DNA from: Pseudomonas sp. MTM4
Lineage (GTDB): Bacteria > Pseudomonadota > Gammaproteobacteria > Pseudomonadales > Pseudomonadaceae
Direction of reading: 5' to 3'
Assembly (NCBI RefSeq): GCF_019355055.1
Contig: NZ_CP048411.1
Coordinates: forward strand, 2,631,501 to 2,695,500
Length of the DNA stretch: 64,000 nucleotides
Positions 18,244 through 28,000 of the stretch are shown here, one piece after another. Numbering within the stretch: the first letter of the stretch is position 1; every line of letters starts with the position of its first letter. Position numbers and translations under genes: made by a program. Below the pieces are notes generated by a model. It was not told the DNA's origin. It made no database searches and worked only from the letters and a program-made list of their open reading frames with translations.

Positions 18244-19590
18244 ATGGACCAAACGACCGACAGCGGTGGGCGCATTCTCCTGGTAGATGACGAAGCCGCG
18301 ATCCTGCGTACTTTCCGCTACTGCCTCGAGGATCGGGGCTACACAGTGGTCACGGCCGCCAGCGCCTCGCAGGCCGAAGCGATTCTGCAACGTCAGGTGT
18401 TCGACCTGTGCTTCCTCGATTTACGCCTTGGCGAAGACAACGGCCTCGACGTCCTTCAACAGATGCGTGTACTCGCGCCCTGGATGCGCGTCGTGATCGT
18501 CACCGCTCATTCCGCCGTGGATACCGCGGTGGACGCCATGCAGGCCGGCGCTGCGGACTATCTGGTCAAGCCGTGCAGCCCCGAGCAATTGCGCCTGTCA
18601 GCCGCCAAGCAGTTGGAGGTCCGCCAGATGGCGGCGCGGCTGGAAGCGCTGGAAGGCGAGGTGCAGAAGCGCAGTGACGCGCTGGGATCTTATAGCCCGG
18701 CGATGATGAGCGTCCTGGAGACCGGCCGACAGGTGGCCGACACCGATGCGAACATCCTGATTCTCGGCGAATCCGGTACCGGCAAGGGGGAACTGGCGCG
18801 GGCGATCCACAACTGGAGCCGCCGTGCAAAGAAAGCCTTCATCACCATCAACTGTCCATCGCTGTCGGCGGACCTGATGGAAAGCGAGCTGTTCGGGCAC
18901 AACCGCGGCGCCTTCACCGGCGCGACCGAAAGCACTCTCGGGCGCGTCAACCAGGCTGACGGCGGCACGCTGTTCCTCGACGAAATCGGCGACTTTCCTC
19001 TGGCCCTGCAACCCAAGCTGCTCAGGTTCATTCAGGACAAGGAATACGAACGCGTCGGTGATCCGGTCACGCGGCGTGCCGATGTGCGCATCCTCGCCGC
19101 GACCAACCTGAATCTTGAGGAAATGGTGCGTGAAGGACGCTTCCGCGAGGATCTGCTCTATCGCCTGAACGTCATCACCTTGAACCTGCCGCCGATGCGC
19201 GAGCGTCCGGAAGACGTTATTGCGCTGGCCGAGCGCTTCCTCGCGTTCTTCGTCAAGAACTACGGACGCCCAGCGCGTGGCTTCAGCGACAGTGCCATCG
19301 CGGCACTGCGAACCTATCGCTGGCCCGGCAACGTGCGCGAACTGCGCAACGTGGTCGAGCGCGCCAGCATCATTTGCCCGCAGGAGATGATCGAAGTCAG
19401 CCATCTCGGGCTGGCTGATCAGAACATCAACAACGCACCGCGCATCGGTGAGCCGCTCAGTCTGGAAGATCTGGAGAAAGCGCATATCTCTGGCGTGTTG
19501 AGCACCAGCGACACCCTTGAACAGGCCGCCCGAATTCTCGGCATCGACGCCTCGACGCTCTACCGAAAGCGCAAGCAATACGGCTTATGA
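18244..19590 (+). CDS. algB: AlgB, NtrC-family response regulator of alginate synthesis
   Basis: This is a 448-residue three-domain regulator. The receiver domain (ILLVDDEAAILRTFRYCLED) has phospho-acceptor D59, the same number as in P. aeruginosa AlgB. The AAA+ sigma-54-type domain has Walker A GESGTGKGE (not the usual GET), a GAFTGA loop and Walker B GGTLFLDEIGDF. A Fis-type helix-turn-helix follows (LEQAARILGIDASTLYRKRKQYG). Sequence and the following kinase make the assignment firm. In P. aeruginosa AlgB activates algD and controls virulence and biofilm genes, with KinB as its phosphatase. The ATG overlaps kinB by four bases at the other end. Confidence 0.97.
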   Translation: MDQTTDSGGRILLVDDEAAILRTFRYCLEDRGYTVVTAASASQAEAILQRQVFDLCFLDLRLGEDNGLDVLQQMRVLAPWMRVVIVTAHSAVDTAVDAMQAGAADYLVKPCSPEQLRLSAAKQLEVRQMAARLEALEGEVQKRSDALGSYSPAMMSVLETGRQVADTDANILILGESGTGKGELARAIHNWSRRAKKAFITINCPSLSADLMESELFGHNRGAFTGATESTLGRVNQADGGTLFLDEIGDFPLALQPKLLRFIQDKEYERVGDPVTRRADVRILAATNLNLEEMVREGRFREDLLYRLNVITLNLPPMRERPEDVIALAERFLAFFVKNYGRPARGFSDSAIAALRTYRWPGNVRELRNVVERASIICPQEMIEVSHLGLADQNINNAPRIGEPLSLEDLEKAHISGVLSTSDTLEQAARILGIDASTLYRKRKQYGL

Positions 19591-21374
19591 AAATCCAGAT
19601 GAAGCTGAGAACCCGTCTCTTCCTGGGCTTCTCGGCATTGATGACCGTCGCACTACTAGGGCTGGTGCTGGCACTGGTCAGCGTGGTGCAGATGGCCCAG
19701 AGCCAGGAAAAGCTCATCCGCGACAACTTCGGCGTGATCGAGGTCAACCAGCAATTACGCCAGGCCCTGAGCAATCATCTGCTGCTGTTGGTACGCGAGG
19801 AGCGTGACGGCGCCGCGTTCGCAGAATCGCGCGAGGTGTTCCAGACGGCATTGTCACGCGGGTTGTCCCAGGCAACGAAGGCGACAGACCAACAGGCGTA
19901 CCGGGCGATCGGGGAGGCATACGCCAGCTTCATCAACGAACTGGAGACGCCCGCGAGCCTGAACTGGACGCTGCTGGAAGACAATGCCCTGAGCCAGTCC
20001 TTCAATCGCGTACGTGAACTGATGGTCGAGATGCAGCACAGTGCATACGCCCAGATTCGCGACACCGAGATTCGCAGCCGTGAACGGGCGCAACTGCTGG
20101 CCGGGCTGCTCGGTCTGACCGGGATTGCGGTATTGCTGATCGGCTTCATCACTGCGCACAGCTTCGCCCGCCGCTTTGGCGATCCGATCGAACAGCTGTC
20201 CGGTGTGGCCGACCAGATCGGTCGCGGCGATTTCAGCATCGACCTGCCCTCCTCGCCCATTGCCGAACTGTCCTCGCTGATCCGCCGCTTCGGTCTGATG
20301 GCGCAGGCCCTGCACCAATTCAAGCAAACCAATGTCGAGGCGCTGGTCAATGGCCAACAGCGCCTGCAAGCCTTGCTCGATAGCATCGATGACGGCCTGC
20401 TGATCGTCGATCGCCAGGGCCGGCTGGAGCATGCCAATCCGGTCGCACAACGGCAGCTGGCGTGGGAAAACGAGCACCTGGGTTCGACACTCGGTCAGGC
20501 CCTCGGTTATCCGGAGCTGGATGAGGCCGCGCAACAGGTGCTGGATGACAAGCCATTATCCGGCCCGCCGGAAGATCTGGTGATCGAGGCGGACGGCGAG
20601 CGCAGGCTGCTGTCGTGGCGCTTGAGCCCGGTGAATCATCACGACGGACGCATCAGCGGTGCTGTGATGGTCCTCCACGATGTCACCGACCAGCGCACCT
20701 TCGAGCGCGTACGCAACGAGTTCGTCCTGCGCGCTTCGCACGAGCTGCGTACTCCGGTTACCGGCATGCAGATGGCATTCAGCCTGCTGCGCGAGCGGAC
20801 GCACTATCCGGACAGTAGCCGCGAGGCCGACCTGTTCAGCACCGTGCATGAAGAAATGCAGCGTCTGGTCACGCTGATCAACGATCTGCTGAATTTCTCG
20901 CGTTACCAGAGCGGCCAACAAAAACTCGAGCGCGAGCCATGCGACCCGACCGAGCTTCTCGAGCAAGCGCGCCAGCGCTTCCAGGCCGCCGCGGCGCAGA
21001 GCGATATCGATATCGAGCTGGAACTGCAGGAGCCGCTGCCCAACCTGCTGCTGGACCGACAACAGATGGAGCGGGTGCTCGACAATCTTCTCAGCAACGC
21101 ACTGCGGCACACGCCCGAGGGTGGCGAAATCCGCCTGCTGGCGCGGCACCACGGCGAGCGGGTCATCCTCAGCGTCGAAGACAATGGCGAAGGGATTCCC
21201 TACAGCCAGCAGGCGAGGATTTTCGAGCCGTTCGTGCAGATTGGTCGCCGCCGCGGTGGTGCCGGACTGGGGCTGGCCTTATGCAAGGAAATTGCCCAAC
21301 TGCATGGTGGTCGTATCGGCGTGCATTCGCGAATCGGTCACGGCACCATCTTCTACATCGCCCTGCCGATCTGA
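19587..21374 (+). CDS. kinB: KinB sensor kinase/phosphatase
   Basis: The 595-residue protein equals P. aeruginosa KinB in length. Domains are TM1 about 10-32, a periplasmic helical domain about 33-165, TM2 about 168-190, HAMP, PAS about 255-370, HisKA with LRASHELRTPVTGMQM (H385, the number known for KinB) and HATPase (NLLSNALRHTPEGG, DNGEGIPYS, GAGLGLALC). The start overlaps the algB stop (ATGA). KinB dephosphorylates AlgB under most conditions; acylated homoserine lactone or membrane signals have been proposed as inputs. Confidence 0.96.
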   Translation: MKIQMKLRTRLFLGFSALMTVALLGLVLALVSVVQMAQSQEKLIRDNFGVIEVNQQLRQALSNHLLLLVREERDGAAFAESREVFQTALSRGLSQATKATDQQAYRAIGEAYASFINELETPASLNWTLLEDNALSQSFNRVRELMVEMQHSAYAQIRDTEIRSRERAQLLAGLLGLTGIAVLLIGFITAHSFARRFGDPIEQLSGVADQIGRGDFSIDLPSSPIAELSSLIRRFGLMAQALHQFKQTNVEALVNGQQRLQALLDSIDDGLLIVDRQGRLEHANPVAQRQLAWENEHLGSTLGQALGYPELDEAAQQVLDDKPLSGPPEDLVIEADGERRLLSWRLSPVNHHDGRISGAVMVLHDVTDQRTFERVRNEFVLRASHELRTPVTGMQMAFSLLRERTHYPDSSREADLFSTVHEEMQRLVTLINDLLNFSRYQSGQQKLEREPCDPTELLEQARQRFQAAAAQSDIDIELELQEPLPNLLLDRQQMERVLDNLLSNALRHTPEGGEIRLLARHHGERVILSVEDNGEGIPYSQQARIFEPFVQIGRRRGGAGLGLALCKEIAQLHGGRIGVHSRIGHGTIFYIALPI

Positions 21375-21411
21375 GCCAAGCAGGGCCTAGAAGAACAATC
21401 AGGAGCCGCGC

Positions 21412-21819
21412 ATGCCCAGCCTCAATCCCAGCGTCGAACAACTGAAGCGCTTCGCCGAGCAGATGCCGGCCGGCGAGCCGATCCTCATGCTCAACCTGCT
21501 GCGCTTCAACCACGAGGCGGCCTATCCCGTCGACAGCGAACAAGCACCATGCAGCGGCACGGAGGCCTATGCACGCTACAGCCGCACTGCGCTACGCAAG
21601 GTGCGGGCGGCCGGGGGTGAGGTACAGGTAGCCGCCAGAGCTCAGTTCGCGTTGATAGCCCCGGACCAAGAGCGCTGGGATCAAATGTTGCTGGTGCGAT
21701 ATCCCTCGCCGGAGGCCTTCTTGGCAATGCTGGCGGATGAGGAATACCAGGCGGCAGCCATCCATCGCACCGCTGCGCTGGCCGACTCGCGGCTAATCGG
21801 CTGCACTCCAAGCGCCTGA
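21412..21819 (+). CDS. DUF1330 (dimeric alpha-beta barrel) protein
   Basis: The 135-residue cytoplasmic protein has the DUF1330 pattern (PILMLNLLRFN, AYARYSRTALRKVRAAGG, DQMLLVRYPSPEAFLAMLADEEYQAA). These are ABM-related folds with no proven enzyme activity. AGGAG sits eight bases before the ATG, and the gene follows kinB by 37 bases, so it may be cotranscribed. It is convergent with the amidase gene, seven bases apart. Confidence 0.8.
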   Translation: MPSLNPSVEQLKRFAEQMPAGEPILMLNLLRFNHEAAYPVDSEQAPCSGTEAYARYSRTALRKVRAAGGEVQVAARAQFALIAPDQERWDQMLLVRYPSPEAFLAMLADEEYQAAAIHRTAALADSRLIGCTPSA

Positions 21820-21826
21820 GTGCAGC

Positions 21827-22603
21827 TCAACGCTGAGAACCTAGCGCGGCGAGAATCGCGGCGGTTTCGGCATCCGGTTCGCCGTCAAAGCGTGTCGGGC
21901 GATACTTCATCTGAAAGGCCGCGATCACGTTGCGCGTTTCAAGATCGAGATGGCCGTGCTTCGGCACTTGATAACCCTGCCTGACGAGCTGCTCCTGGAA
22001 CCAGGCCACATCCGGCAATTGCATGGCGAACAGGCTGCGCTGACGTGCGACTTCGGCGGCGTCCGGCCAAGGCACCAGTCCGGCGTCGGCCAGGCGCTTC
22101 CAGGGAAATAACGGGCCGGGATCGACCTTTCGCTGCGGGGCAATATCGCTGTGGCCGACGATGGCGCCCGGCTTCAGGCCATGGCGCAGCATCATGTCCT
22201 TAAGCAGCACGATCAGCGCGTCGATCTGTTGCTCGGAATAGGGATACCAAAGCCGCCCCCTCTCGCTTTCGATATAACCGCGGTTGACCAACTCGATGCC
22301 AATGGAGCTGGAGTTGAGCCAGGTGCGGCCATTCCATTGGCTGTCGCCGGCATGCCAGGCGCGGCGATCCTCGTCGACCAACTGGTAAATAGTCGCTGGC
22401 GCCTCTGCGATCAGGTAATGACTGCTGACGCCGTCACCCTTGAGGATATCGAGCGAGTGCTGAAGATCGGTTGATGTGTAATGCAGGACGATGAACTGCA
22501 CCCTACTGTCCTGGCCAATGGACGTATGGCTGGTATCGATACGCGGGCCACTGGCGCAGCCTGCGAGCAGCAAGGCAAACGCGGCAAAAATCAAGGCTTT
22601 CAT
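21827..22603 (-). CDS. ampDh2: AmpDh2/AmiD-type N-acetylmuramoyl-L-alanine amidase lipoprotein
   Basis: This is a 258-residue precursor. The start at 22603 has AGAGGT upstream and yields a lipoprotein signal with lipobox LLAG-C16; the +2 residue is A, predicting outer-membrane sorting. The amidase_2 domain has the zinc ligands H41 (IVLHYT), H151 and D161 (IVGHSDIAPQRKVDPG) plus E104 in GIELVN. A C-terminal peptidoglycan-binding helix bundle (LETRNVIAAFQMKYRP) follows. It cleaves the amide bond between MurNAc or anhydroMurNAc and the stem peptide in the periplasm, feeding the recycling pathway. The gene lies next to algB-kinB, as ampDh2 does in P. aeruginosa. Confidence 0.92.
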   Translation of the reverse strand: MKALIFAAFALLLAGCASGPRIDTSHTSIGQDSRVQFIVLHYTSTDLQHSLDILKGDGVSSHYLIAEAPATIYQLVDEDRRAWHAGDSQWNGRTWLNSSSIGIELVNRGYIESERGRLWYPYSEQQIDALIVLLKDMMLRHGLKPGAIVGHSDIAPQRKVDPGPLFPWKRLADAGLVPWPDAAEVARQRSLFAMQLPDVAWFQEQLVRQGYQVPKHGHLDLETRNVIAAFQMKYRPTRFDGEPDAETAAILAALGSQR

Positions 22604-22750
22604 CGGTACCTCTGGTCGACAGCGAAATGACCCAGACATCGGCCGTTGGACGGACAGTACGCAGCGGCCTCGGCGCAGCACCGCGAGTTGGTGCTGGAAT
22701 AAGGGAAAGGGATTATACCGAGGCGCCCGAACCGCTCCCAGAGCGGCTGG

Positions 22751-24580
22751 TCAGCCCGCTTCGATACGGTTGCGCCCGGCATCCTTGGCCCGATAGAGCG
22801 CGCGGTCGGCGCGCTCGAACACCTGCTCGGGCTGATCGGCGTCTGCGAAACTTGCGAACCCGCCCGATAGCGTTACCTGGATGCGCTCTCCCTTGAAGTG
22901 GAACGGGCAGTTCTGAATGCCCGTACGCAGACTTTCAAGCAAATTCAGGCCCGCCTCTGCCGGTGTTTCAGGCAGCAGCAGCGCAAACTCTTCTCCACCG
23001 AAACGAGCGATGAAATCGGTCTTGCGCAGCCGTTTGCGCAGCTCACCGGCGACGATCTTGAGCACGCGATCGCCGGCGAGATGGCCAAAACTGTCATTGA
23101 TGCGCTTGAAATGGTCGACGTCCAGCACGGCCAGCAGCAGCTGGCCGCCGTAGCGTTGCTGACGCGCCACTTCCAACTCCAGGCGCTCATCCCATGCAGC
23201 GCGGTTGGGAAGTTCGGTCAGCGGGTCACGCAAGGCGATTTGCCGCTGTTCTTCGAGACGATCTCGCATGGTGCTGGCAGCCTGCTCAAGGCTTGCAACC
23301 CGCCCGACCAGGGAGTTAAGCCGTTCGCTCACCGTCTGCTCATGCTCGCCGCGCTGTTGCTCATAGGTGTCGACGGTCTCGAGCAAGCGGTCGATTCGGG
23401 CCTGAACGGCCTGTTTCAAGGTCGGCAGGTCCTTGGCGCTGAGCATGCTGTGCTGTAAGCCGTCGACCTGGTAACGCAGTTGCTCATCCAGCGCTTGCGC
23501 GGTTTCCCTGCTCTGCGCGTGGCCTTCATGGGCGGCGCGAAGGTTGTCCTGCATGGTCGCCAAGCGCTCATTGAGCAGTTTCAGGTAACTCTCGAACTCG
23601 CGTTGCCCCTGATCAGCCGCCGCGATTATCAGCTGCGCCAGATCGTCCAGAAGCGGCACTAATTCATACCAGTTCAGCCCTTGCTCGATTCGCTCTCGAA
23701 GTGCCACCGACTGCGGCTGCTGGTGTTCTGGCAATTGCAGGCCATCGAGCAGGTTATACAACGCAGACTCCACCCGCTCGGCGATGGCGCTGTAGGCTTG
23801 CTCGGGCGAGGCAGGAAGAACGTGCACCTCGGCCGCCGGAGCAGCAGAAGCCACCGGCGCGATGGCCGCCTCCAAACAGAGCGCCTCGTTCGCATCACCA
23901 CGATCAGCTTCGACCGACAATTGGCGGCCTTTATCGGTCAACGGCTCGATTCGCCGTGTCGCCGCTGTTTCGTCGGGCTCCGGCTGGACCTCCCGAGCGG
24001 TTTCGATCACGTCTGATGAAACCACGGCGTCAGCATCCTGGAGTCGTTCCGTACTCCGTGCCCGCTGGCCGAACAGCCTGCCGAGTAACCCCACCGAGCC
24101 GCCTGTCTCGGCTAGCTGCAGGGTCAACGCTCGATCCTGGAACTCACCCAGCTCACCGAGCAAAGCCGGCAACTCGAACGGCTGTGCGGCCCGATCATCG
24201 AGCTGTCGCGCAAAACGCTTCAATGGCTGGCGAACCTCGCGGGGCAACGGCAATGCCAGCAACTGCGCTACCAGACGGTGCAACGACCGGCTCAGATGCT
24301 CCAGACGCTCCTTCTTGCGCCGCTCGGTGTCCAGCACGGCGCGTTCGAGACGCGGCACCAGCGCCGCCAGGCGATCTTCAGGCACATCGTCGCGCAGAAC
24401 TTCGCGAAGCTCATGCATGCACTGCTCGACGACCGGGTCGGTGCCATCCACGGCATAGCTGCTGCGCACCAGGCTGCGCCGCAGCAAATCGAGATGCGAG
24501 CGCCAACGCTCTTCGAGCTGTTCCTGCTGCTCCACCAATTGCAGGTACTTTTCCTTCCAGCGCTGCGTGTCGTCGCTCAT
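22751..24580 (-). CDS. dgcH: DgcH-like soluble diguanylate cyclase
   Basis: The 609-residue protein has no signal peptide or TM helix. It has a long helical N-terminal region (about 1-420, with coiled-coil stretches such as the segment before MRDRLEEQRQI) and a C-terminal GGDEF domain with an intact GGEEF motif and an RxxD I-site (RKTD) five residues before it. Gene order with the EEP gene, dsbA and cytochrome c4 matches P. aeruginosa dgcH (PA5487), which is reported to set basal c-di-GMP. It overlaps the stop of the EEP gene upstream by four bases (ATGA). Confidence 0.88.
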   Translation of the reverse strand: MSDDTQRWKEKYLQLVEQQEQLEERWRSHLDLLRRSLVRSSYAVDGTDPVVEQCMHELREVLRDDVPEDRLAALVPRLERAVLDTERRKKERLEHLSRSLHRLVAQLLALPLPREVRQPLKRFARQLDDRAAQPFELPALLGELGEFQDRALTLQLAETGGSVGLLGRLFGQRARSTERLQDADAVVSSDVIETAREVQPEPDETAATRRIEPLTDKGRQLSVEADRGDANEALCLEAAIAPVASAAPAAEVHVLPASPEQAYSAIAERVESALYNLLDGLQLPEHQQPQSVALRERIEQGLNWYELVPLLDDLAQLIIAAADQGQREFESYLKLLNERLATMQDNLRAAHEGHAQSRETAQALDEQLRYQVDGLQHSMLSAKDLPTLKQAVQARIDRLLETVDTYEQQRGEHEQTVSERLNSLVGRVASLEQAASTMRDRLEEQRQIALRDPLTELPNRAAWDERLELEVARQQRYGGQLLLAVLDVDHFKRINDSFGHLAGDRVLKIVAGELRKRLRKTDFIARFGGEEFALLLPETPAEAGLNLLESLRTGIQNCPFHFKGERIQVTLSGGFASFADADQPEQVFERADRALYRAKDAGRNRIEAG

Positions 24581-25446
24581 GTCGGCGTGCCTACCGGCAT
24601 TGGCAGGGCATCCCCATGCAGCGAGTCGGGCAAGCGAATCTCCACGGCTACGGGCAGATGATCCGAACTGATTTTCGCCAGCACGTCGACGCGCTCCAGT
24701 GTCAGGCTCGGACTCAGCAATATGTGGTCGAGGCAGCGCTGCGGACGCCAGCTGGGAAAGGTCGCCTCGATCTGCGGGGCCTGCAGCCCAAGGTCACGCA
24801 ACGGCGAGTTTTCGAGCAGATCGCTGGCATGGGTATTCATGTCGCCCATCAATACCTGATGACGGTAGCTCCCGACCAGGTCTCGTATATAGGCCAGCTG
24901 GCGCGTTCTGGTGCTACCGCCGAGCGCCAGATGCATGATGACCACCGCCAGCGCATCCTCGCCTTCACCAAACCGCAGCAAGATAGCGCCGCGGCCGGAC
25001 GGACCGGGTAACGGGTGATCTTCCAGCCCCTGCGGCTCCAGACGGCTGAGTACGCCGTTACTGTGCTGAGCAAAACGACCCAGGTTGCGGTTCAGCTGCT
25101 GATACCAGTAAGGAAAGGACCCGAGCTGCGCGAGGTGTTCCACCTGATTGATATAGCCGGAGCGCATGCTGCCACCGTCTGCTTCCTGCAACGCCACCAG
25201 ATCGTAGTTGCCGAGCAATTCGCCGATGCGCTGTAGATTTCCGGTTCGCCCCGGATGCGGCAGCAGGTGCTGCCAGCTGCGAGTCAGATAATGATGGTAG
25301 CGCTCGGTACTGATGCCGACCTGGATGTTGAAGCTGAGCAGGCGCAACCGGCCATTGCACGGTAGCCCACTGGAGTCCAGGCAGAGTGGGTTGACCCGCG
25401 CCTGACCGGGTCCGGCCAGGCGTGGTGAACTCCAACGGCGCAACAT
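24577..25446 (-). CDS. Endonuclease/exonuclease/phosphatase (EEP) family protein
   Basis: The 289-residue protein has the EEP fold motifs: RLLSFNIQVG (metal-binding N), DLVALQEADGG (catalytic E), VVIMHLALG, MGDMNTHASD and, at the end, DHILLSPSL and SSDHLPVAVEI. It could act on nucleic acid, inositol phosphates or lipids; the substrate is not predictable here. No signal peptide is visible. It sits between dsbA (seven bases downstream of its stop) and dgcH, an order conserved in Pseudomonas. Confidence 0.85.
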   Translation of the reverse strand: MLRRWSSPRLAGPGQARVNPLCLDSSGLPCNGRLRLLSFNIQVGISTERYHHYLTRSWQHLLPHPGRTGNLQRIGELLGNYDLVALQEADGGSMRSGYINQVEHLAQLGSFPYWYQQLNRNLGRFAQHSNGVLSRLEPQGLEDHPLPGPSGRGAILLRFGEGEDALAVVIMHLALGGSTRTRQLAYIRDLVGSYRHQVLMGDMNTHASDLLENSPLRDLGLQAPQIEATFPSWRPQRCLDHILLSPSLTLERVDVLAKISSDHLPVAVEIRLPDSLHGDALPMPVGTPT

Positions 25447-25453
25447 TTGGCGC

Positions 25454-26083
25454 TTACCGAGCTGCCCGTTCTTTTTCGATCAGGAAGTCGGCGACCTTCA
25501 GCGCGCGCTCCGGGCCGCCTGCGGAGCCGATATCGAAACGGTACTTACCGTTGACGATCATGACCGGTACGCCAGTGATCTGATAAGCCATGGCCTGCTT
25601 TTTGGCCTGCTCGGCGCGGCTCTTCACACCGAAGGAGTTATAGGCTTTAAGGAACGCCTCCTGATCAACGCCTTCCCCGGCTAGGAATTCAGCCATCTTT
25701 TCCGGCGTGTCCAGCTTCTTGCCGTCGCGGTGATAGGCATTGAATACCGCGTCGTGAATTTTCTGCTCGACGTTCATGGATTCCAGCGCCAGGAACATCT
25801 GGCCATGGACGTTCCAGACGCCACCGAACATGGCCGGAATGCGCTTGAAATCCACGTCATCCGGCAGCTCTGCGACCCACGGGTTGATGATCGGCTCGAA
25901 CTGGTAGCAATGCGGGCAGCCGTACCAGAACAGCTCGACGACCTCGATCTTGTCCGGTTCGGCTACCGGTACCGGAGTCTTGAGTTCGACATATTCCTTG
26001 CCCGCCTGGAATTCCGCCGCGTGGGCCGGCAAGCCGAACAGGCTGGCGGTTACGAGAACGGCACTGAGAACGAGTTTACGCAT
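25454..26083 (-). CDS. dsbA: DsbA thiol:disulfide oxidoreductase
   Basis: The 209-residue precursor has a signal peptide cleaved near AHA-AEFQAGK, then a thioredoxin fold with an inserted helical domain. The catalytic CPHC is at 56-59 (WYGCPHCYQF) and the cis-Pro loop is GVPVMIVNG. It introduces disulfides into folding periplasmic proteins and is reoxidised by DsbB (not in this window). The ATG at 26083 was chosen because it starts the signal peptide and has GGGAG close by. Confidence 0.96.
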   Translation of the reverse strand: MRKLVLSAVLVTASLFGLPAHAAEFQAGKEYVELKTPVPVAEPDKIEVVELFWYGCPHCYQFEPIINPWVAELPDDVDFKRIPAMFGGVWNVHGQMFLALESMNVEQKIHDAVFNAYHRDGKKLDTPEKMAEFLAGEGVDQEAFLKAYNSFGVKSRAEQAKKQAMAYQITGVPVMIVNGKYRFDIGSAGGPERALKVADFLIEKERAAR

Positions 26084-26202
26084 GGTGACTCCCTTGGCTT
26101 GGACGGCTGACCGATAGCGCCACAGGCTGCAGCAAATCATTCGTGCTCGCCAGCGCTTTTCGCCGCTTTTCAATATCTTGACAATCATTGTAGCGGCGCA
26201 AA

Positions 26203-26237
26203 ACAAAAAGGGCGCTCAGGCTCTCACCTGAACGCCC
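26203..26237 (-). terminator. Terminator after the cytochrome c4 gene
   Basis: On the minus strand GGGCGTTCAGG and CCTGAGCGCCC form an 11-base stem with one G-U pair and a six-base loop, followed by TTTTTGTTTT. It separates cytochrome c4 from dsbA. Confidence 0.9.
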
Positions 26238-26261
26238 TCCGTATCGGTTGCGCCGATGCTA

Positions 26262-26894
26262 TCAGTGCAGACCCTGGATGTAGCTGGACAGCGCTTCGAT
26301 GTCCTTGTTGCTCAGCTTGGCAGCGATGGTCCGCATGATCATGGTGTCACCGTCATTGGTGCGGTTGCCTTCGCGGAAATCGGTCAGCTGCTTGGCCGTG
26401 TAGGCAGCATGCTGACCACCCAGCTGCGGGAAGCCCGCCAGGTCGTTACCAACCCCGTTCGGCGCGTGACAACCAGTGCAGGCCGGCATGCCCAGGTCCA
26501 GTTTGCCACCGCGGAACAGTTGTTCACCTTGCTCAACCAGCGCCGGATCGGCCATGCCAACGGTCATCTTCTGGCTGGCGAAATAAGCGGCGATGTCGGC
26601 AAGATCCTGATCGTTGTAGGGGTCGAGCATGCCGGTCATTTCCAGCACCTTGCGCCCCACACCTGGCTCGGCGGTAGGACTGCTGCCGGCCTTGATGTCG
26701 TGTAGCTGCTTGAGCAGATAACTCTCGCCCTGGCCTGCAAGTTTGGGGAAGTTCGGTGCGGGACTGTTGCCATCGGCACCGTGGCAGGCGCCACAGACGG
26801 CAATCTTTTCCTGACCGGCTTCGGCATTTCCAGCCGCGTGGGCGATACCGGTGATGCCAAGGGTCAACAGCAGACTCACGAGTACTTTGTTCAT
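26262..26894 (-). CDS. cc4: Dihaem cytochrome c4
   Basis: This 210-residue precursor has a signal peptide (cleaved near AHA-AGNAEAG) and two class-I cytochrome c domains, each with a CXXCH haem site (CGACH at 34-38 and CTGCH in the second half) and distal methionines. It carries electrons in the periplasm, from the bc1 complex to terminal oxidases or denitrification enzymes. The ATG at 26894 starts the signal peptide; a TTG four codons upstream is less likely. The 255 bases up to engB hold both promoters; I saw no clear Anr/Fnr site. Confidence 0.93.
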   Translation of the reverse strand: MNKVLVSLLLTLGITGIAHAAGNAEAGQEKIAVCGACHGADGNSPAPNFPKLAGQGESYLLKQLHDIKAGSSPTAEPGVGRKVLEMTGMLDPYNDQDLADIAAYFASQKMTVGMADPALVEQGEQLFRGGKLDLGMPACTGCHAPNGVGNDLAGFPQLGGQHAAYTAKQLTDFREGNRTNDGDTMIMRTIAAKLSNKDIEALSSYIQGLH

Positions 26895-27149
26895 CAGCTC
26901 ATCCAACTACGGCTAAGGGTTAAAAAAAATCTTATTCGGCAGGCCAGCTATTGAGCCATGGCATGCTCGTTTGAAGGTGGCATCCGGTCTCGCACCGAGC
27001 GCGTTAGCGATAACTCCCGCCACAGCCAGCGAGCCGTTGTATAGGCTCTTTCGAGACCAAAGCGCACACAAAATCTGCGGCATTATATACTGGCGGTCCT
27101 GAAACGGAAATGAACCATTGCCGCACCCCGCGCGCCCACCGGAAAGCCC

Positions 27150-27776
27150 ATGCTCCCCAAAAACCCGATTCTCGGCCTCTGCCAGCAAGCCACGTTCATG
27201 ACCAGCGCCGCCAAGGTCGACCAATGCCCGGCTGACGAGGGCCTTGAAGTCGCTTTCGCCGGCCGGTCGAATGCGGGCAAGTCCAGCGCGCTGAACACCC
27301 TGACTCACGCCAGCCTCGCCCGTACGTCGAAGACCCCGGGCCGCACTCAGCTGCTCAATTTTTTCCGTCTCGATGACGATCGCCGACTGGTCGACCTCCC
27401 TGGCTACGGTTACGCCAAGGTGCCGATTCCATTGAAGCAGCACTGGCAGCGCCACTTGGAGGCCTACCTGAGCAGCCGCGAAAGCCTCGCCGGCGTGTTT
27501 TTGATGATGGATATCCGCCATCCGCTGACCGAGTTCGACCGAATGATGCTCGACTGGTCCACCGCCAGCGACATGCCGCTGCATATCCTGCTGACCAAGT
27601 CGGACAAGCTGGCCTTCGGCGCGGCGAAGAACGCACTGCTGGCAATCCAGCGGGACATCCGCAAGGGTTGGGGAGATGGCGTCAGCGTGCAGCTTTTCTC
27701 GGCGCCCAAGCGTCAAGGCGTGGAAGAAGCGCAGCTCAAACTGGCCGAGCTGCTGGGCATGCTCGAAGCGGAATAG
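27150..27776 (+). CDS. engB: EngB/YihA/YsxC ribosome-biogenesis GTPase
   Basis: This 208-residue GTPase has G1 GRSNAGKS (38-45), G2 TPGRTQ, G3 DLPGYGYA, G4 LTKSDKL and G5 FSAPKRQG, the standard EngB set. It is essential in many bacteria and helps 50S subunit maturation. Its start matches the family length (about 200-210 residues). It is divergent from cytochrome c4 as in P. aeruginosa, and convergent with gcvP across a 224-base gap that carries an inverted repeat. Confidence 0.95.
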   Translation: MLPKNPILGLCQQATFMTSAAKVDQCPADEGLEVAFAGRSNAGKSSALNTLTHASLARTSKTPGRTQLLNFFRLDDDRRLVDLPGYGYAKVPIPLKQHWQRHLEAYLSSRESLAGVFLMMDIRHPLTEFDRMMLDWSTASDMPLHILLTKSDKLAFGAAKNALLAIQRDIRKGWGDGVSVQLFSAPKRQGVEEAQLKLAELLGMLEAE

Positions 27777-27912
27777 GCCGCAGGCTGGAAATACGCTTTA
27801 CCGATCCGCGGGTGAGCCACGGTAGACGTGAATAGTGACATCCACCGCTACGCCGCGGCGCCTCGACAACGCCGAAACTACCTGGCGCCGACCGGCGGGC
27901 CGCCGACGCGCC

Positions 27913-27976
27913 GTAGGGTGCGCTCCGCGCACGGCAGGCCTCGTATACGCCCATTGGTGCGCGGAGCGCACCCTAC
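27913..27976. repeat. REP-like inverted repeat between engB and gcvP
   Basis: Arms at 27913-27932 and 27957-27976 are perfect 20-base inverted copies beginning GTAGGGTGCG, separated by 24 bases. No T-run follows on either strand. It shares its GTAGGGTG outer end with two other intergenic repeats in this window, which suggests a REP/BIME-type family. Position between two convergent gene ends is typical. Confidence 0.85.
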
Positions 27977-28000
27977 GCTTGTGCTGGTATCAGCCCTGCC